From contig JAIRLV010000305.1 of the NCBI GenBank assembly GCA_031259185.1, positions 1-7,455 of the forward strand: 7,455 nt of DNA, in the 5' to 3' direction. The position numbers were made by a program, and so were the translations under genes. Positions 1-5,411 of the stretch are shown here, piece by piece (positions within the stretch are counted from its first letter, which is position 1; every line of letters begins with the position of its first letter). The notes beneath the pieces were generated by a model, which had not been told where the DNA came from, did not search any database, and saw only the letters and a program-made list of their open reading frames with translations. The stretch is from Elusimicrobiota bacterium (GTDB lineage: Bacteria; RUG730).

Positions 1-1
1 C

Positions 2-622
2 GGAAATAACTCTAACGATAATAATGTCAAATATTTTGATTTTCGTAATTTTCAAAAGACAGATATATTAAAAGAATATGCTAGGAAAATATATGAGATA
101 TTGGAGGATTTAGATAAAAATTTGAAACTGTCAAAAGTGATACAGTATAAAGGTAAGAATTTGAGGGAGTTGATTTCAAAAAGAGAAGCGCAAGATATAA
201 TCAACCAAGTAAAAGCAGTAATAGAAGGTATGAAAAATGGCAAATCGATTTTGATTGATAGAGAAGACGAATTATTGAATATAAAAGTTGAGGTAGAAGC
301 GACAGAAAAAAATATCAATTCGATTAATCAAATGATAGCGAGGACAGTGAAACTCCCACTATCATATATAAATGGTAAATTGACTACGGGGATAAGCACG
401 ACAGGCGAGAGCGATGAATTGGCAATAGATAGAGGTATAAAATATTATTTTGCGTCAATATGGAAACCGATTATAAAAGAGTTATTTGGCGATGAAATTA
501 GTTATAGAGTGAATAATTGGCGAAGATTGGAGGCAATATCTTCGTTATTGCCAATACTAGAAACGACTACGTTAATAGATGAGAAAATAAAAGAAAAAAT
601 GCTAGAAGGAATATTTGAATGA
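2..622 (+). CDS. Phage portal protein, C-terminal part (DUF1073/HI1409-like), 5' partial
   Basis: The reading frame is open from base 2 and enters from outside the window, giving 206 visible residues. A TTG at 101 could be mistaken for a start, but coding clearly continues upstream, so this is the tail of a longer gene. Visible residues about 118-163 carry a run beginning LPLSYINGK, then GISTTGESDE, then a YYFASIWKPIIKELF helix. This resembles the conserved 'G-(L/I)-x-x-TGE-x-D ... YY-x-x-(I/V)' block of DUF1073 portal proteins (known family feature). The portal forms the dodecameric DNA-entry ring of the capsid and docks the terminase. The stop overlaps the next gene's start as ATGA at 619-622, implying translational coupling with the gpF-like gene, the usual neighbour of phage portals. 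The family name is assigned by eye. Confidence 0.8.
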   Translation, partial: GNNSNDNNVKYFDFRNFQKTDILKEYARKIYEILEDLDKNLKLSKVIQYKGKNLRELISKREAQDIINQVKAVIEGMKNGKSILIDREDELLNIKVEVEATEKNINSINQMIARTVKLPLSYINGKLTTGISTTGESDELAIDRGIKYYFASIWKPIIKELFGDEISYRVNNWRRLEAISSLLPILETTTLIDEKIKEKMLEGIFE

Positions 623-1353
623 TAGATAAGTTTGTAGAGATGGTATTGAATAAGCTTTTTAAAAAAAAAATTATTGATAGCAAAGGCAGCGTAAATAAAA
701 AAGTATTAGCGACAGCAGTCAAAAGTACGAGTATCAAGAATGTTGTTTTGAAAAAAGATATAAAAAAAAGCGTATATGACGTAGCGAAGTTGTATAGTGA
801 AAAAATAAGAGAAGCAGATAAAGAGTTCAAAGAAGTTATTGAAGGTTTAGAATATTTGGAAGGAAAAGAAAAAAATATAGAAAAGAAAGAAAAAGATACA
901 AACTTTCTATATTTTGCAGTGATGCAAGATATGAAAGAAATAGTGAAAGGATTAGGGAATAACGATTTAGTTGAAAGATTTCAAAAGGATTTAAAAATAA
1001 TTTCTACGAATGAGCAAGGAGATCAAGAAAAAATAGATAAAAGTCTAGTAAAGAGTTTTGTAGAGAAATATGCGAATGAGATAAAAAATCTTGAAACGAA
1101 ACAAAAACAAGCGGTTTATGAGGAAATAAAAGAGCAAAAGCTATTGAAGCAGAGGTTAGAAATGGCTGTTCGTTATGATATGTCGCAAGATATAAAAAAA
1201 GAACATAAAGGCGAGTGGTATATATGGGTGGAGTCTACGGCTGAAAATCCTGATCCTGATCATAAGAAGAATTGGGGAAAAAAGTTTAAAGTTGGGGAAG
1301 GAGAGATGCCGGGCGAAAGATATGGATGTAGATGTGATATAAAATTAATATAA
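619..1353 (+). CDS. Phage head morphogenesis protein, Mu gpF-like minor head protein
   Basis: This 244-residue protein has a lysine/glutamate-rich helical N-terminal three-quarters and a compact C-terminal signature. From about residue 204 there is a tryptophan-rich WYIWVES segment, then His215 in a DPDHKKNWG context, then MPGE at 230-233 and a CRC triplet at 237-239 close to the C-terminus. The order W...H...PGE...CRC is the recognisable pattern of the phage Mu gpF / SPP1 gp7 family (PF04233), minor capsid proteins that work with the portal during prohead assembly and DNA delivery. The ATG overlaps the portal stop by four bases. An A10 run at 661-670 lies at codons 15-18, an unusual slippage-prone tract. 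The protein is compact for the family because little beyond helical sequence precedes the signature. Confidence 0.78.
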   Translation: MIDKFVEMVLNKLFKKKIIDSKGSVNKKVLATAVKSTSIKNVVLKKDIKKSVYDVAKLYSEKIREADKEFKEVIEGLEYLEGKEKNIEKKEKDTNFLYFAVMQDMKEIVKGLGNNDLVERFQKDLKIISTNEQGDQEKIDKSLVKSFVEKYANEIKNLETKQKQAVYEEIKEQKLLKQRLEMAVRYDMSQDIKKEHKGEWYIWVESTAENPDPDHKKNWGKKFKVGEGEMPGERYGCRCDIKLI

Positions 1354-1369
1354 AAAGGAAGGTAAAAAA

Positions 1370-2011
1370 ATGTCAAAAACATTAGAAGATTTAGAGAAAG
1401 AAAATATAAGCCTAGTGAAAGATCTAGGAGATTTAAAGACAAAGATGAGTGAATTTTTCAAAAAACAGGAAACAAATGTACCAAAGACAAAAGAAGCTGA
1501 AGTAGACGTAAGCATATTAGAGGAAGCAAAGAAAAAAGCGAGTTTAGAGCAAGAACGCAAAGAATTAGAGAATGAGATATTGCAGGTAGCATCATTTAAT
1601 CAGTATATGCTGGATAGTTTTAAGGAGAGCGATTTTTTTGATGATGAAGTGAAACAAATTTTTGAAGTAGCTAAAGAAAAAACATATAAAAATCAAACAG
1701 AGCGAGCGAATGATATAAAAATAAGCGTATTTGAAAGCGTATTTGGAAAGCAGAAAAATTTAGAAATATTGCCGAGTTCTATTCAGAATAAGATTAATGG
1801 ATTTTTTAAGTTTTCAAGTCAAAAAAAGAACGAGGTAATAAAATCGTATTTTGAATATATACAAATAGCAAAGGATATATACGAAGAAAAGAAAAAAAGC
1901 GAATATAATCTCAAGATGAGAGAAAAGGGATATGTGAATGACAAGACAATGGAGTATGAAAAAAGGATATTTGAAATAAGAAATAAAAAAGAAAGTCAAA
2001 AAAATCAATAA
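1370..2011 (+). CDS. Coiled-coil protein, probable capsid scaffolding protein
   Basis: This is a 213-residue, highly charged, nearly all-helical protein. Heptad-like stretches are visible at about residues 2-35, 50-75 and 150-205, and it has no cysteine, no signal peptide and no membrane segment. A good ribosome site (AAGGAAGG) precedes the ATG after a 16-base gap from the gpF-like gene. No sequence family is recognised. The role is inferred from position, between the portal/gpF-like pair and the capsid genes, and from composition typical of phage scaffolds, which template prohead shell assembly and then leave. No serine or cysteine protease motif is apparent, so it does not look like a fused protease-scaffold such as Mu gpI. 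It could instead be an internal head protein. Confidence 0.5.
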   Translation: MSKTLEDLEKENISLVKDLGDLKTKMSEFFKKQETNVPKTKEAEVDVSILEEAKKKASLEQERKELENEILQVASFNQYMLDSFKESDFFDDEVKQIFEVAKEKTYKNQTERANDIKISVFESVFGKQKNLEILPSSIQNKINGFFKFSSQKKNEVIKSYFEYIQIAKDIYEEKKKSEYNLKMREKGYVNDKTMEYEKRIFEIRNKKESQKNQ

Positions 2012-2035
2012 AAATAATAAAAAAGGAGAAAAAGT

Positions 2036-2548
2036 ATGAGTATAATTTTAGGCGTACCAAGAATGCGCGGTAATAGTGATGTAATCAATGATTACAATTA
2101 TGCTGAAAATAATTTAAATGACATAAAAGCAGGAGGTATATGTTATTTAGATAGTGATGGGTATGTAAAAAAACTTGCAAGTGGGAAAATTCCTCTAGGA
2201 GTGTTTGGGTATAAAGGGTTAGGAAAGAATGTAGCAGTTATAGAAAGTGGTAAAGGAGTAGGCGTGATATTGGATTCAGCAGCGGGAGCGGGTCAAAGTT
2301 TAATTGGTAAAAAAGTGTATATAGATTTGACAAGCTTATTATTTACCGATGCTACTACAGGTATACCATTGAATGCAATATTTACGTCTGACAAGACTGA
2401 TGGAGTGAATGCTATAAATAAAACTCTAAATACAACTTCTGCAGCGTTGATAGATTTTGTAGGCGGTTTTGGAATGATAGATGCTGTTATATTAGCACAA
2501 ACAGGCGCAACATTTTTAGCGAAGTTGCAAGCTTGGCTAGGTATATAA
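2036..2548 (+). CDS. Capsid cement/decoration-like structural protein
   Basis: This 170-residue protein is rich in Gly, Ala, Ile and Val and looks mainly beta-structured, unlike its helical neighbour. Residues about 31-60 read as 'aGGicYLDsDGYVKKLaSGkiPLGVFGY', a pattern like the small barrel-type cement proteins (DUF2190 / structural cement Gp24-like), where a 'G-x-hydrophobic-D-x-G ... iPlGVf' repeat is usual. Such proteins bind the outside of the capsid and stabilise it against internal DNA pressure. AAGGAG lies shortly before the ATG. Position directly upstream of the major capsid gene fits this role, and the C-terminus ends in a short helix. Assignment is by pattern and context only; a head fibre or another minor head protein is possible. 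Confidence 0.5.
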   Translation: MSIILGVPRMRGNSDVINDYNYAENNLNDIKAGGICYLDSDGYVKKLASGKIPLGVFGYKGLGKNVAVIESGKGVGVILDSAAGAGQSLIGKKVYIDLTSLLFTDATTGIPLNAIFTSDKTDGVNAINKTLNTTSAALIDFVGGFGMIDAVILAQTGATFLAKLQAWLGI

Positions 2549-2574
2549 ATATGTTTTGGGGTATAGGAGGATTA

Positions 2575-2703
2575 ATGGAAAAAAATAAAGAATTAGAAAA
2601 TAACAATAACAAAAATCAAGATATTAAAACAGAACCAAAAACAGAACCAAAAACAGAAATAAAAACAAATCAAAATATAAGGAGGATAAACAATGTCTAC
2701 TGA
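2575..2703 (+). CDS. Small Lys/Thr/Glu/Asn-rich ORF ahead of the capsid gene (42 aa, hypothetical)
   Basis: An ATG at 2575 preceded by a perfect AGGAGG (2565-2570, 4-base spacer) opens a 42-codon frame ending TGA at 2701-2703, which overlaps the capsid start at 2693 by 11 bases. An in-frame ATG at 2551 without a good ribosome site would add eight residues. The product is hydrophilic, with an asparagine run (about residues 9-12) and KTEP-KTEP-KTEI repeats encoded by a 12-base tandem repeat. No family is recognised and it is likely disordered. Its translation would carry ribosomes over the capsid ribosome site (AAGGAGG, 2679-2685), so it may act as a coupling leader for capsid expression. It could also be a non-functional spacer, since the sequence is low complexity. 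Confidence 0.4.
   Translation: MEKNKELENNNNKNQDIKTEPKTEPKTEIKTNQNIRRINNVY
2629..2664 (+). repeat. 12-bp tandem repeat, three units
   Basis: Three contiguous units follow the pattern ACAGAACCAAAA, at 2629-2640, 2641-2652 and a diverged third unit at 2653-2664. They encode the KTEP-type repeat of the small ORF. The unit length is a multiple of three, so gain or loss of a unit would keep the frame. Confidence 0.8.
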
Positions 2704-3577
2704 TAAAATAACATTAGAGATAACAACAGAAAAAATAAATGAGACATATACGCCAATATATGTCCCTATTTTCACACTGTTGACAAATCAAAAAAAGTAT
2801 GAAGAAAAAGTTGGACAAGTCAAGCTAGAGGAGGCTAATTTAATCGGCGATGCAAAAGCAAGAAAGATAACAGAGCAAGATACAGAAATCAAACATGCTC
2901 AATCAGCTAAAGAAAAAAAGAATTTTGTGAAGTATTTTTTTGGTATCAAATATAAACAAAGCGGGTTTCAAGACAATACAGATTTTACAAAGATAGCGAA
3001 TATTATACTTGACGAAAATATGATGCATTTTGACAAGATAGTATTTCAGGGTGATTTAGATAAAGGCGGTGTCCCAATCAATGACGCGTTATGGAATTCA
3101 ACAGACAAAGATTATATAACAAAGCCTAGTTCAACGATAAGTAGCACTACTAGTTTGAATGATATAAAAGAAATATTTGATGAACTGATACAAGAAAGTG
3201 AGGAAAATGTTGGGAATATACCAAAACAGTTTATTTTGGTAGGGAAATTTGCAAACAATCTTGGAAAGTACATTAATAATACAGCTACGACATATTTGCA
3301 AGCAATTCGTGATGCATATAATGCAACAGGTAAACAAATCAGCTTTGAAGTTGCTCCGCAAAATATAATTAAAGATTTGGACACTAATAATTCTAATGGA
3401 GTTTTGTTGTTTGCTCCACAGAAAGTGACATTTCATTATACAAAGCTACCATCAATAGATGATCAAGGCTATAATGCAGAGAATAAATATACATGGATGA
3501 ATTTATTTTTTGGGTCTAGTAAAGTAAGTATAGATAAGCTAGGTGCAATGATAAAAAAACCTCTAATTTTAACATAG
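2693..3577 (+). CDS. Phage major capsid protein (DUF2184-like, HK97-fold candidate)
   Basis: This 294-residue protein sits where the major capsid gene is expected, after the scaffold and cement genes. The N-terminal part (about 1-110) is charged and contains a 'FFGIKYKQSGFQDNTDFTKIANIILDE' type helix region. The part from about 120 onward has a 'GdldkGGVPINDALW' segment, then a long helix and 'PKQFILVGKFANNLGKYINN', and a C-terminal 'YTWMNLFFGSSKVSIDKLGAMIKKPLIL' ending. The closing pattern, aromatic-rich strand then glycine then 'xxKPLxL', resembles the C-terminus of DUF2184 capsid proteins paired with DUF1073 portals (known association). The ribosome site AAGGAGG with a 7-base spacer is the strongest in the window, as suits a highly expressed gene. 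It is followed directly by a strong inverted repeat. Confidence 0.72.
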   Translation: MSTDKITLEITTEKINETYTPIYVPIFTLLTNQKKYEEKVGQVKLEEANLIGDAKARKITEQDTEIKHAQSAKEKKNFVKYFFGIKYKQSGFQDNTDFTKIANIILDENMMHFDKIVFQGDLDKGGVPINDALWNSTDKDYITKPSSTISSTTSLNDIKEIFDELIQESEENVGNIPKQFILVGKFANNLGKYINNTATTYLQAIRDAYNATGKQISFEVAPQNIIKDLDTNNSNGVLLFAPQKVTFHYTKLPSIDDQGYNAENKYTWMNLFFGSSKVSIDKLGAMIKKPLILT

Positions 3578-3583
3578 CCATAA

Positions 3584-3621
3584 GACGGAAATAGTTTTTT
3601 AAAAATTTTTCTATTTCCGTC
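3584..3621 (+). terminator. Inverted repeat after the capsid gene (terminator or RNA-processing hairpin)
   Basis: A perfect 11-bp stem is formed by GACGGAAATAG (3584-3594) and its complement CTATTTCCGTC (3611-3621), with a 16-base A/T loop. It begins seven bases after the capsid stop. No uridine tract follows the stem (GACCTCC comes next), so it is not a textbook intrinsic terminator. It may partially terminate, or protect and separate the abundant capsid message from the downstream genes. Confidence 0.6.
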
Positions 3622-3622
3622 G

Positions 3623-3632
3623 ACCTCCTTTC
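3623..3632 (+). promoter_or_regulatory. Anti-Shine-Dalgarno-like sequence
   Basis: ACCTCCTTTC directly follows the hairpin and is identical to the conserved anti-Shine-Dalgarno region near the 3' end of bacterial 16S rRNA. In the transcript it could base-pair with GAGG-containing ribosome sites, such as AGAGG (3669-3673) before the next gene or the capsid site. It could equally be a chance match. Regulatory function is inference. Confidence 0.25.
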
Positions 3633-3678
3633 ATATTGCTAAAGAAAAGAAATAAAAAATATAAAAATAGAGGATGAA

Positions 3679-3969
3679 ATGACAATAGAAAAATTAAGAG
3701 ATGATTTGGATAATATATTGACATTCATTAAAGAAGCTACATTGAACAATGAGGAATTTGAGAATTGTCAAAAATATTTTCTTGATTTAGATAATATAAC
3801 TTTGGAGCAAAAATATAATGCTTTGTTTCAAGTTTTGAAAACTCGAACAAATCAAGGAAATGCTATCCAAAAATTAGATTGTTATTTTTATATTCAAGGC
3901 TTATCTAGAGATGATATGAAGTTAGAATATAACTATAACAATATAATGATGGGAGTAGTGGTAGAGTGA
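3679..3969 (+). CDS. Small helical protein, head-tail connector candidate (unrecognised)
   Basis: This 96-residue protein has alternating charged helices and no cysteine-rich, membrane or catalytic motif. A single Cys-Gln pair and a KLDCYFYIQGL segment near residues 66-76 are the only distinctive parts. The start is ATG 3679, with AGAGG five bases upstream; the nearby ATG at 3674 runs into a stop after two codons. Position after the capsid gene and before the gp10/gpG-like gene is where phages encode the small head-completion or connector protein (for example HK97 gp6-type or Mu gp36-type). That role is inferred from order only. Its stop overlaps the next gene's GTG as GTGA, so the two are probably coupled. 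Confidence 0.45.
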   Translation: MTIEKLRDDLDNILTFIKEATLNNEEFENCQKYFLDLDNITLEQKYNALFQVLKTRTNQGNAIQKLDCYFYIQGLSRDDMKLEYNYNNIMMGVVVE

Positions 3970-4439
3970 TAAAGTTTGAAATTGATGTCCAGCATATGGA
4001 AAGACAAATAAAAAATGCCATAGAAAAAAATAAATTTCAAGTAGGAATTTTGACGGATGGGATGGCAAAAATAGCAAAACCAAAGAGCGCAGGATATAGC
4101 ACAGTTTTTGGAATGCAGGTAAGAAAAATAAAAGGCGGTGGTAGGATAACATTGCAGAGATTAGGGCAGATATTACAAAAAAAATATAATTGGTTAAGAC
4201 GACCATTTGCTACAGAAAAAACTAAAAAAAAATTTGTAGAAATTTTAGCGGAACATATATTTGGCGATAAAACTGGAATTAGAGAAAAAATTGTTGAACT
4301 ATTTAGAAAGCCAATAAGAAGTATGAAGTTTGGAAGTAATAAATTGTCAACTATTAAAAGAAAAGGATTTAATAGACCTCTGGTTGATACAGGGACATTT
4401 ATAAAAAATATAATTTGTAAAATTATAAAGAATATTTAG
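3966..4439 (+). CDS. Tail completion / virion morphogenesis protein (HK97 gp10-like or Mu gpG-like)
   Basis: The start is GTG at 3966, overlapping the upstream stop, giving 157 basic residues. Features usual for gp10/gpG-like proteins are visible in order: an early 'FQVGIL' strand (about 24-29), an 'RRPF' motif (78-81, family pattern 'RPF' followed by a helix), a central lysine-rich helix pair, and a C-terminal 'RPLVDTGTFIKNI' (137-149), matching the family's 'kPLvDTGxLxxSI' signature. Proteins of this type act at the neck, completing the head-tail joint or capping the tail. The last residues are basic. The gene ends nine bases before the holin-like gene, whose ribosome site overlaps this stop codon. 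Confidence 0.65.
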   Translation: MIKFEIDVQHMERQIKNAIEKNKFQVGILTDGMAKIAKPKSAGYSTVFGMQVRKIKGGGRITLQRLGQILQKKYNWLRRPFATEKTKKKFVEILAEHIFGDKTGIREKIVELFRKPIRSMKFGSNKLSTIKRKGFNRPLVDTGTFIKNIICKIIKNI

Positions 4440-4448
4440 GGGGAATAA

Positions 4449-4805
4449 ATGGAATTAATAAAAAATTTGCTTTTAAAATTTATAGGGAATTTTGATTTAT
4501 ATCCAGTAATTTCTATAATTTTATCGGCATTAATTTTTATTTTAGTCAAAAAAACAAAAACTAAAAAAGATGATGATATGTTAGAAAAATTTATATTGCC
4601 GTGTTTGGAGTATGCGAATAGTGTGATACCAGACAGTGAAAAATTAAATAAAGACTGGTTAAAAATTACAAAAAACATGCTGGTAAAATTTATAGAGCAG
4701 TGGACAAAGCAAGAGAAATTATTGCCAAATGCGTCTCAAATTGACAGGTTTAAAGTTTTGGCTGAGGATATAGCGAAACAACAGGCGAACCCTATAAAAA
4801 AGTAA
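4449..4805 (+). CDS. Holin-like small membrane protein (zero-frame product, 118 aa)
   Basis: ATG 4449 is preceded by AGGGGG (4438-4443) with a 5-base spacer. The 118-residue product has one clear membrane segment at about residues 15-34 (YPVISIILSALIFILV). A very basic/acidic junction follows (KKTKTKKDDD, 34-43), then an amphipathic cytoplasmic-type helical domain. One N-terminal membrane helix followed by a charged helical tail resembles LLH-type phage holins, which form membrane lesions to release endolysin, but the match is architectural only. The gene sits oddly between tail-completion genes. It ends at AAA AAG TAA inside a slippery heptamer, so a longer 169-residue form is possible. An alternative is a membrane-anchored accessory protein unrelated to lysis. 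Confidence 0.5.
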   Translation: MELIKNLLLKFIGNFDLYPVISIILSALIFILVKKTKTKKDDDMLEKFILPCLEYANSVIPDSEKLNKDWLKITKNMLVKFIEQWTKQEKLLPNASQIDRFKVLAEDIAKQQANPIKK

Positions 4806-4957
4806 TTTTTCTGGCAGGATTAAAAGTTGGGCTGACCTATCAGAAAGTAAAAAATAGCTCATATTTTCCAAAAATAGAATTTACGAACAAATTATATATG
4901 CCATTATCTGAGGAAGTAGTAAAAGGTAAATTTGTAAAATTATCTTGGAGATTTTAG
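4766..4957 (+). CDS. -1 frame extension of the holin-like gene (frameshift product or broken ORF)
   Basis: The -1 frame relative to the holin-like gene is open from 4766 to TAG 4955-4957. From the slippery site it encodes 51 residues, including GLKVGLTYQKVKNSSYFPKI and a closing VKGKFVKLSWRF. No ATG, GTG or TTG occurs in this frame before ATG 4898, which would leave only 19 residues and lacks a ribosome site. ATT 4805 and CTG 4811 are poor alternatives with no well-placed Shine-Dalgarno site. The frame ends one base before the ATG of the next gene, as expected of real operon coding. Entry by -1 frameshifting at 4796-4802 would give a 169-residue fusion. A single lost A in the A6 run would explain the same picture. 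No family is recognised. Confidence 0.5.
   Translation, partial: GYSETTGEPYKKVIFLAGLKVGLTYQKVKNSSYFPKIEFTNKLYMPLSEEVVKGKFVKLSWRF
4796..4802 (+). promoter_or_regulatory. Candidate -1 ribosomal slippery site A AAA AAG
   Basis: The zero-frame codons are ATA AAA AAG TAA, so the heptamer A AAA AAG lies in the phase required for tandem -1 slippage and is followed at once by a stop. A AAA AAG is the well-known bacterial slippery sequence of E. coli dnaX. A weak purine-rich AGG lies about 11 bases upstream (4783-4785), where a stimulatory internal Shine-Dalgarno would sit. Confidence 0.5.
4811..4843 (+). promoter_or_regulatory. Possible frameshift-stimulating stem-loop
   Basis: CTGGCAGG (4811-4818) can pair with CCTATCAG (4836-4843), giving six Watson-Crick pairs, one G-U pair and one C/A mismatch around a 17-base loop. 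The stem starts 8 bases after the slippery heptamer, within the usual spacing for -1 frameshift stimulators. It is modest in stability, found by eye. Confidence 0.35.
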
Positions 4958-5392
4958 ATGTATCATAAAGCGTTAGAGAGAGATTTAATTTCAATTTTTG
5001 GAGTGAAAAAAGTATTGTTTGGGAATGTTGCATTAGGTAAAGAGCAAGAAGTTTTATATTGTGATATAGAAAAAAATAGTATAAGACAAGCTGGAAATGG
5101 TAAAGCTAATGGTATGGTATTTGGCAAAATTGCTATTTTAGCCCAAGCAAAAGCAAATCCAAATGTATTTTTTTTAAGTAAAAAAGAAAAAGCTAATCCA
5201 AAGATTTTAAGTAGATTTTCATTTTCAAGCATAGAAAATAATATTGATACAACTGAATATGATGTATTTTTTAATTGTTATAGCATTGATTTTGTATATT
5301 TTTGGCGAGAGGATTTTGATCCTGTGAAACATAAAATTAGCGGTTTTAATGTAATTTTAGATTTTGTGAATAAGATTTTTGAAAGGATATAA
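4958..5392 (+). CDS. Tail-terminator-like / neck protein candidate (unrecognised)
   Basis: This 144-residue protein starts at ATG 4958, directly after the TAG of the -1 frame extension, with GGAG (4947-4950) seven bases upstream. It begins with an amphipathic helix (YHKALERDLISIFG). A mixed beta region contains an alanine/lysine-rich AILAQAKANP segment (residues about 58-67). It then continues to 'YDVFFNCYSIDFVYFWREDFDP' and a final helix ending FERI. No catalytic or membrane motif is visible. N-terminal helix, beta sheet, C-terminal helix, a size near 140 residues, and a location after the gp10/gpG-like gene and before the sheath are what one expects of a tail terminator, which caps the tail tube and sheath and joins it to the head. 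This is positional inference. Confidence 0.45.
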   Translation: MYHKALERDLISIFGVKKVLFGNVALGKEQEVLYCDIEKNSIRQAGNGKANGMVFGKIAILAQAKANPNVFFLSKKEKANPKILSRFSFSSIENNIDTTEYDVFFNCYSIDFVYFWREDFDPVKHKISGFNVILDFVNKIFERI

Positions 5393-5411
5393 TTTTTTTA
5401 CATAAAAAATT
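5391..5411. terminator. AT-only inverted repeat between convergent genes
   Basis: AATTTTTT (5391-5398) and AAAAAATT (5404-5411) form an 8-bp A/T stem around a 5-base loop exactly where the + strand tail gene and the - strand Bdr-like gene converge. Each strand has a T run. Without G-C pairs it would be a weak bidirectional terminator at best. Confidence 0.3.

Noticed and set aside
101-622. TTG 101 as the start of an independent 173-residue gene
   Set aside because: The frame is open with sensible coding upstream to the window edge and the protein ends as a portal C-terminus, so this is an internal codon of a longer gene.
3112-3436. Two overlapping - strand frames (90 and 101 residues) within the capsid gene
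   Set aside because: Antisense shadows of a well-supported capsid gene, with no ribosome sites and shadow-like hydrophobic composition.
3584-3634. Perfect AAAGGAGG Shine-Dalgarno on the - strand near 3624-3631
   Set aside because: No ATG, GTG or TTG follows at a useful distance on that strand and no - strand coding frame of quality is present; it is the reverse reading of the anti-SD-like block.
3636-3665. TTGCTA-N18-TATAAA promoter-like pair before the 3679 gene
   Set aside because: The predicted start point would fall at about 3671-3673, inside the ribosome site of the gene, and A/T-rich matches to a -10 box are common here.
4898-4957. Separate 19-residue gene starting at ATG 4898
   Set aside because: Too short, with no ribosome site; better explained as the end of the -1 frame extension.
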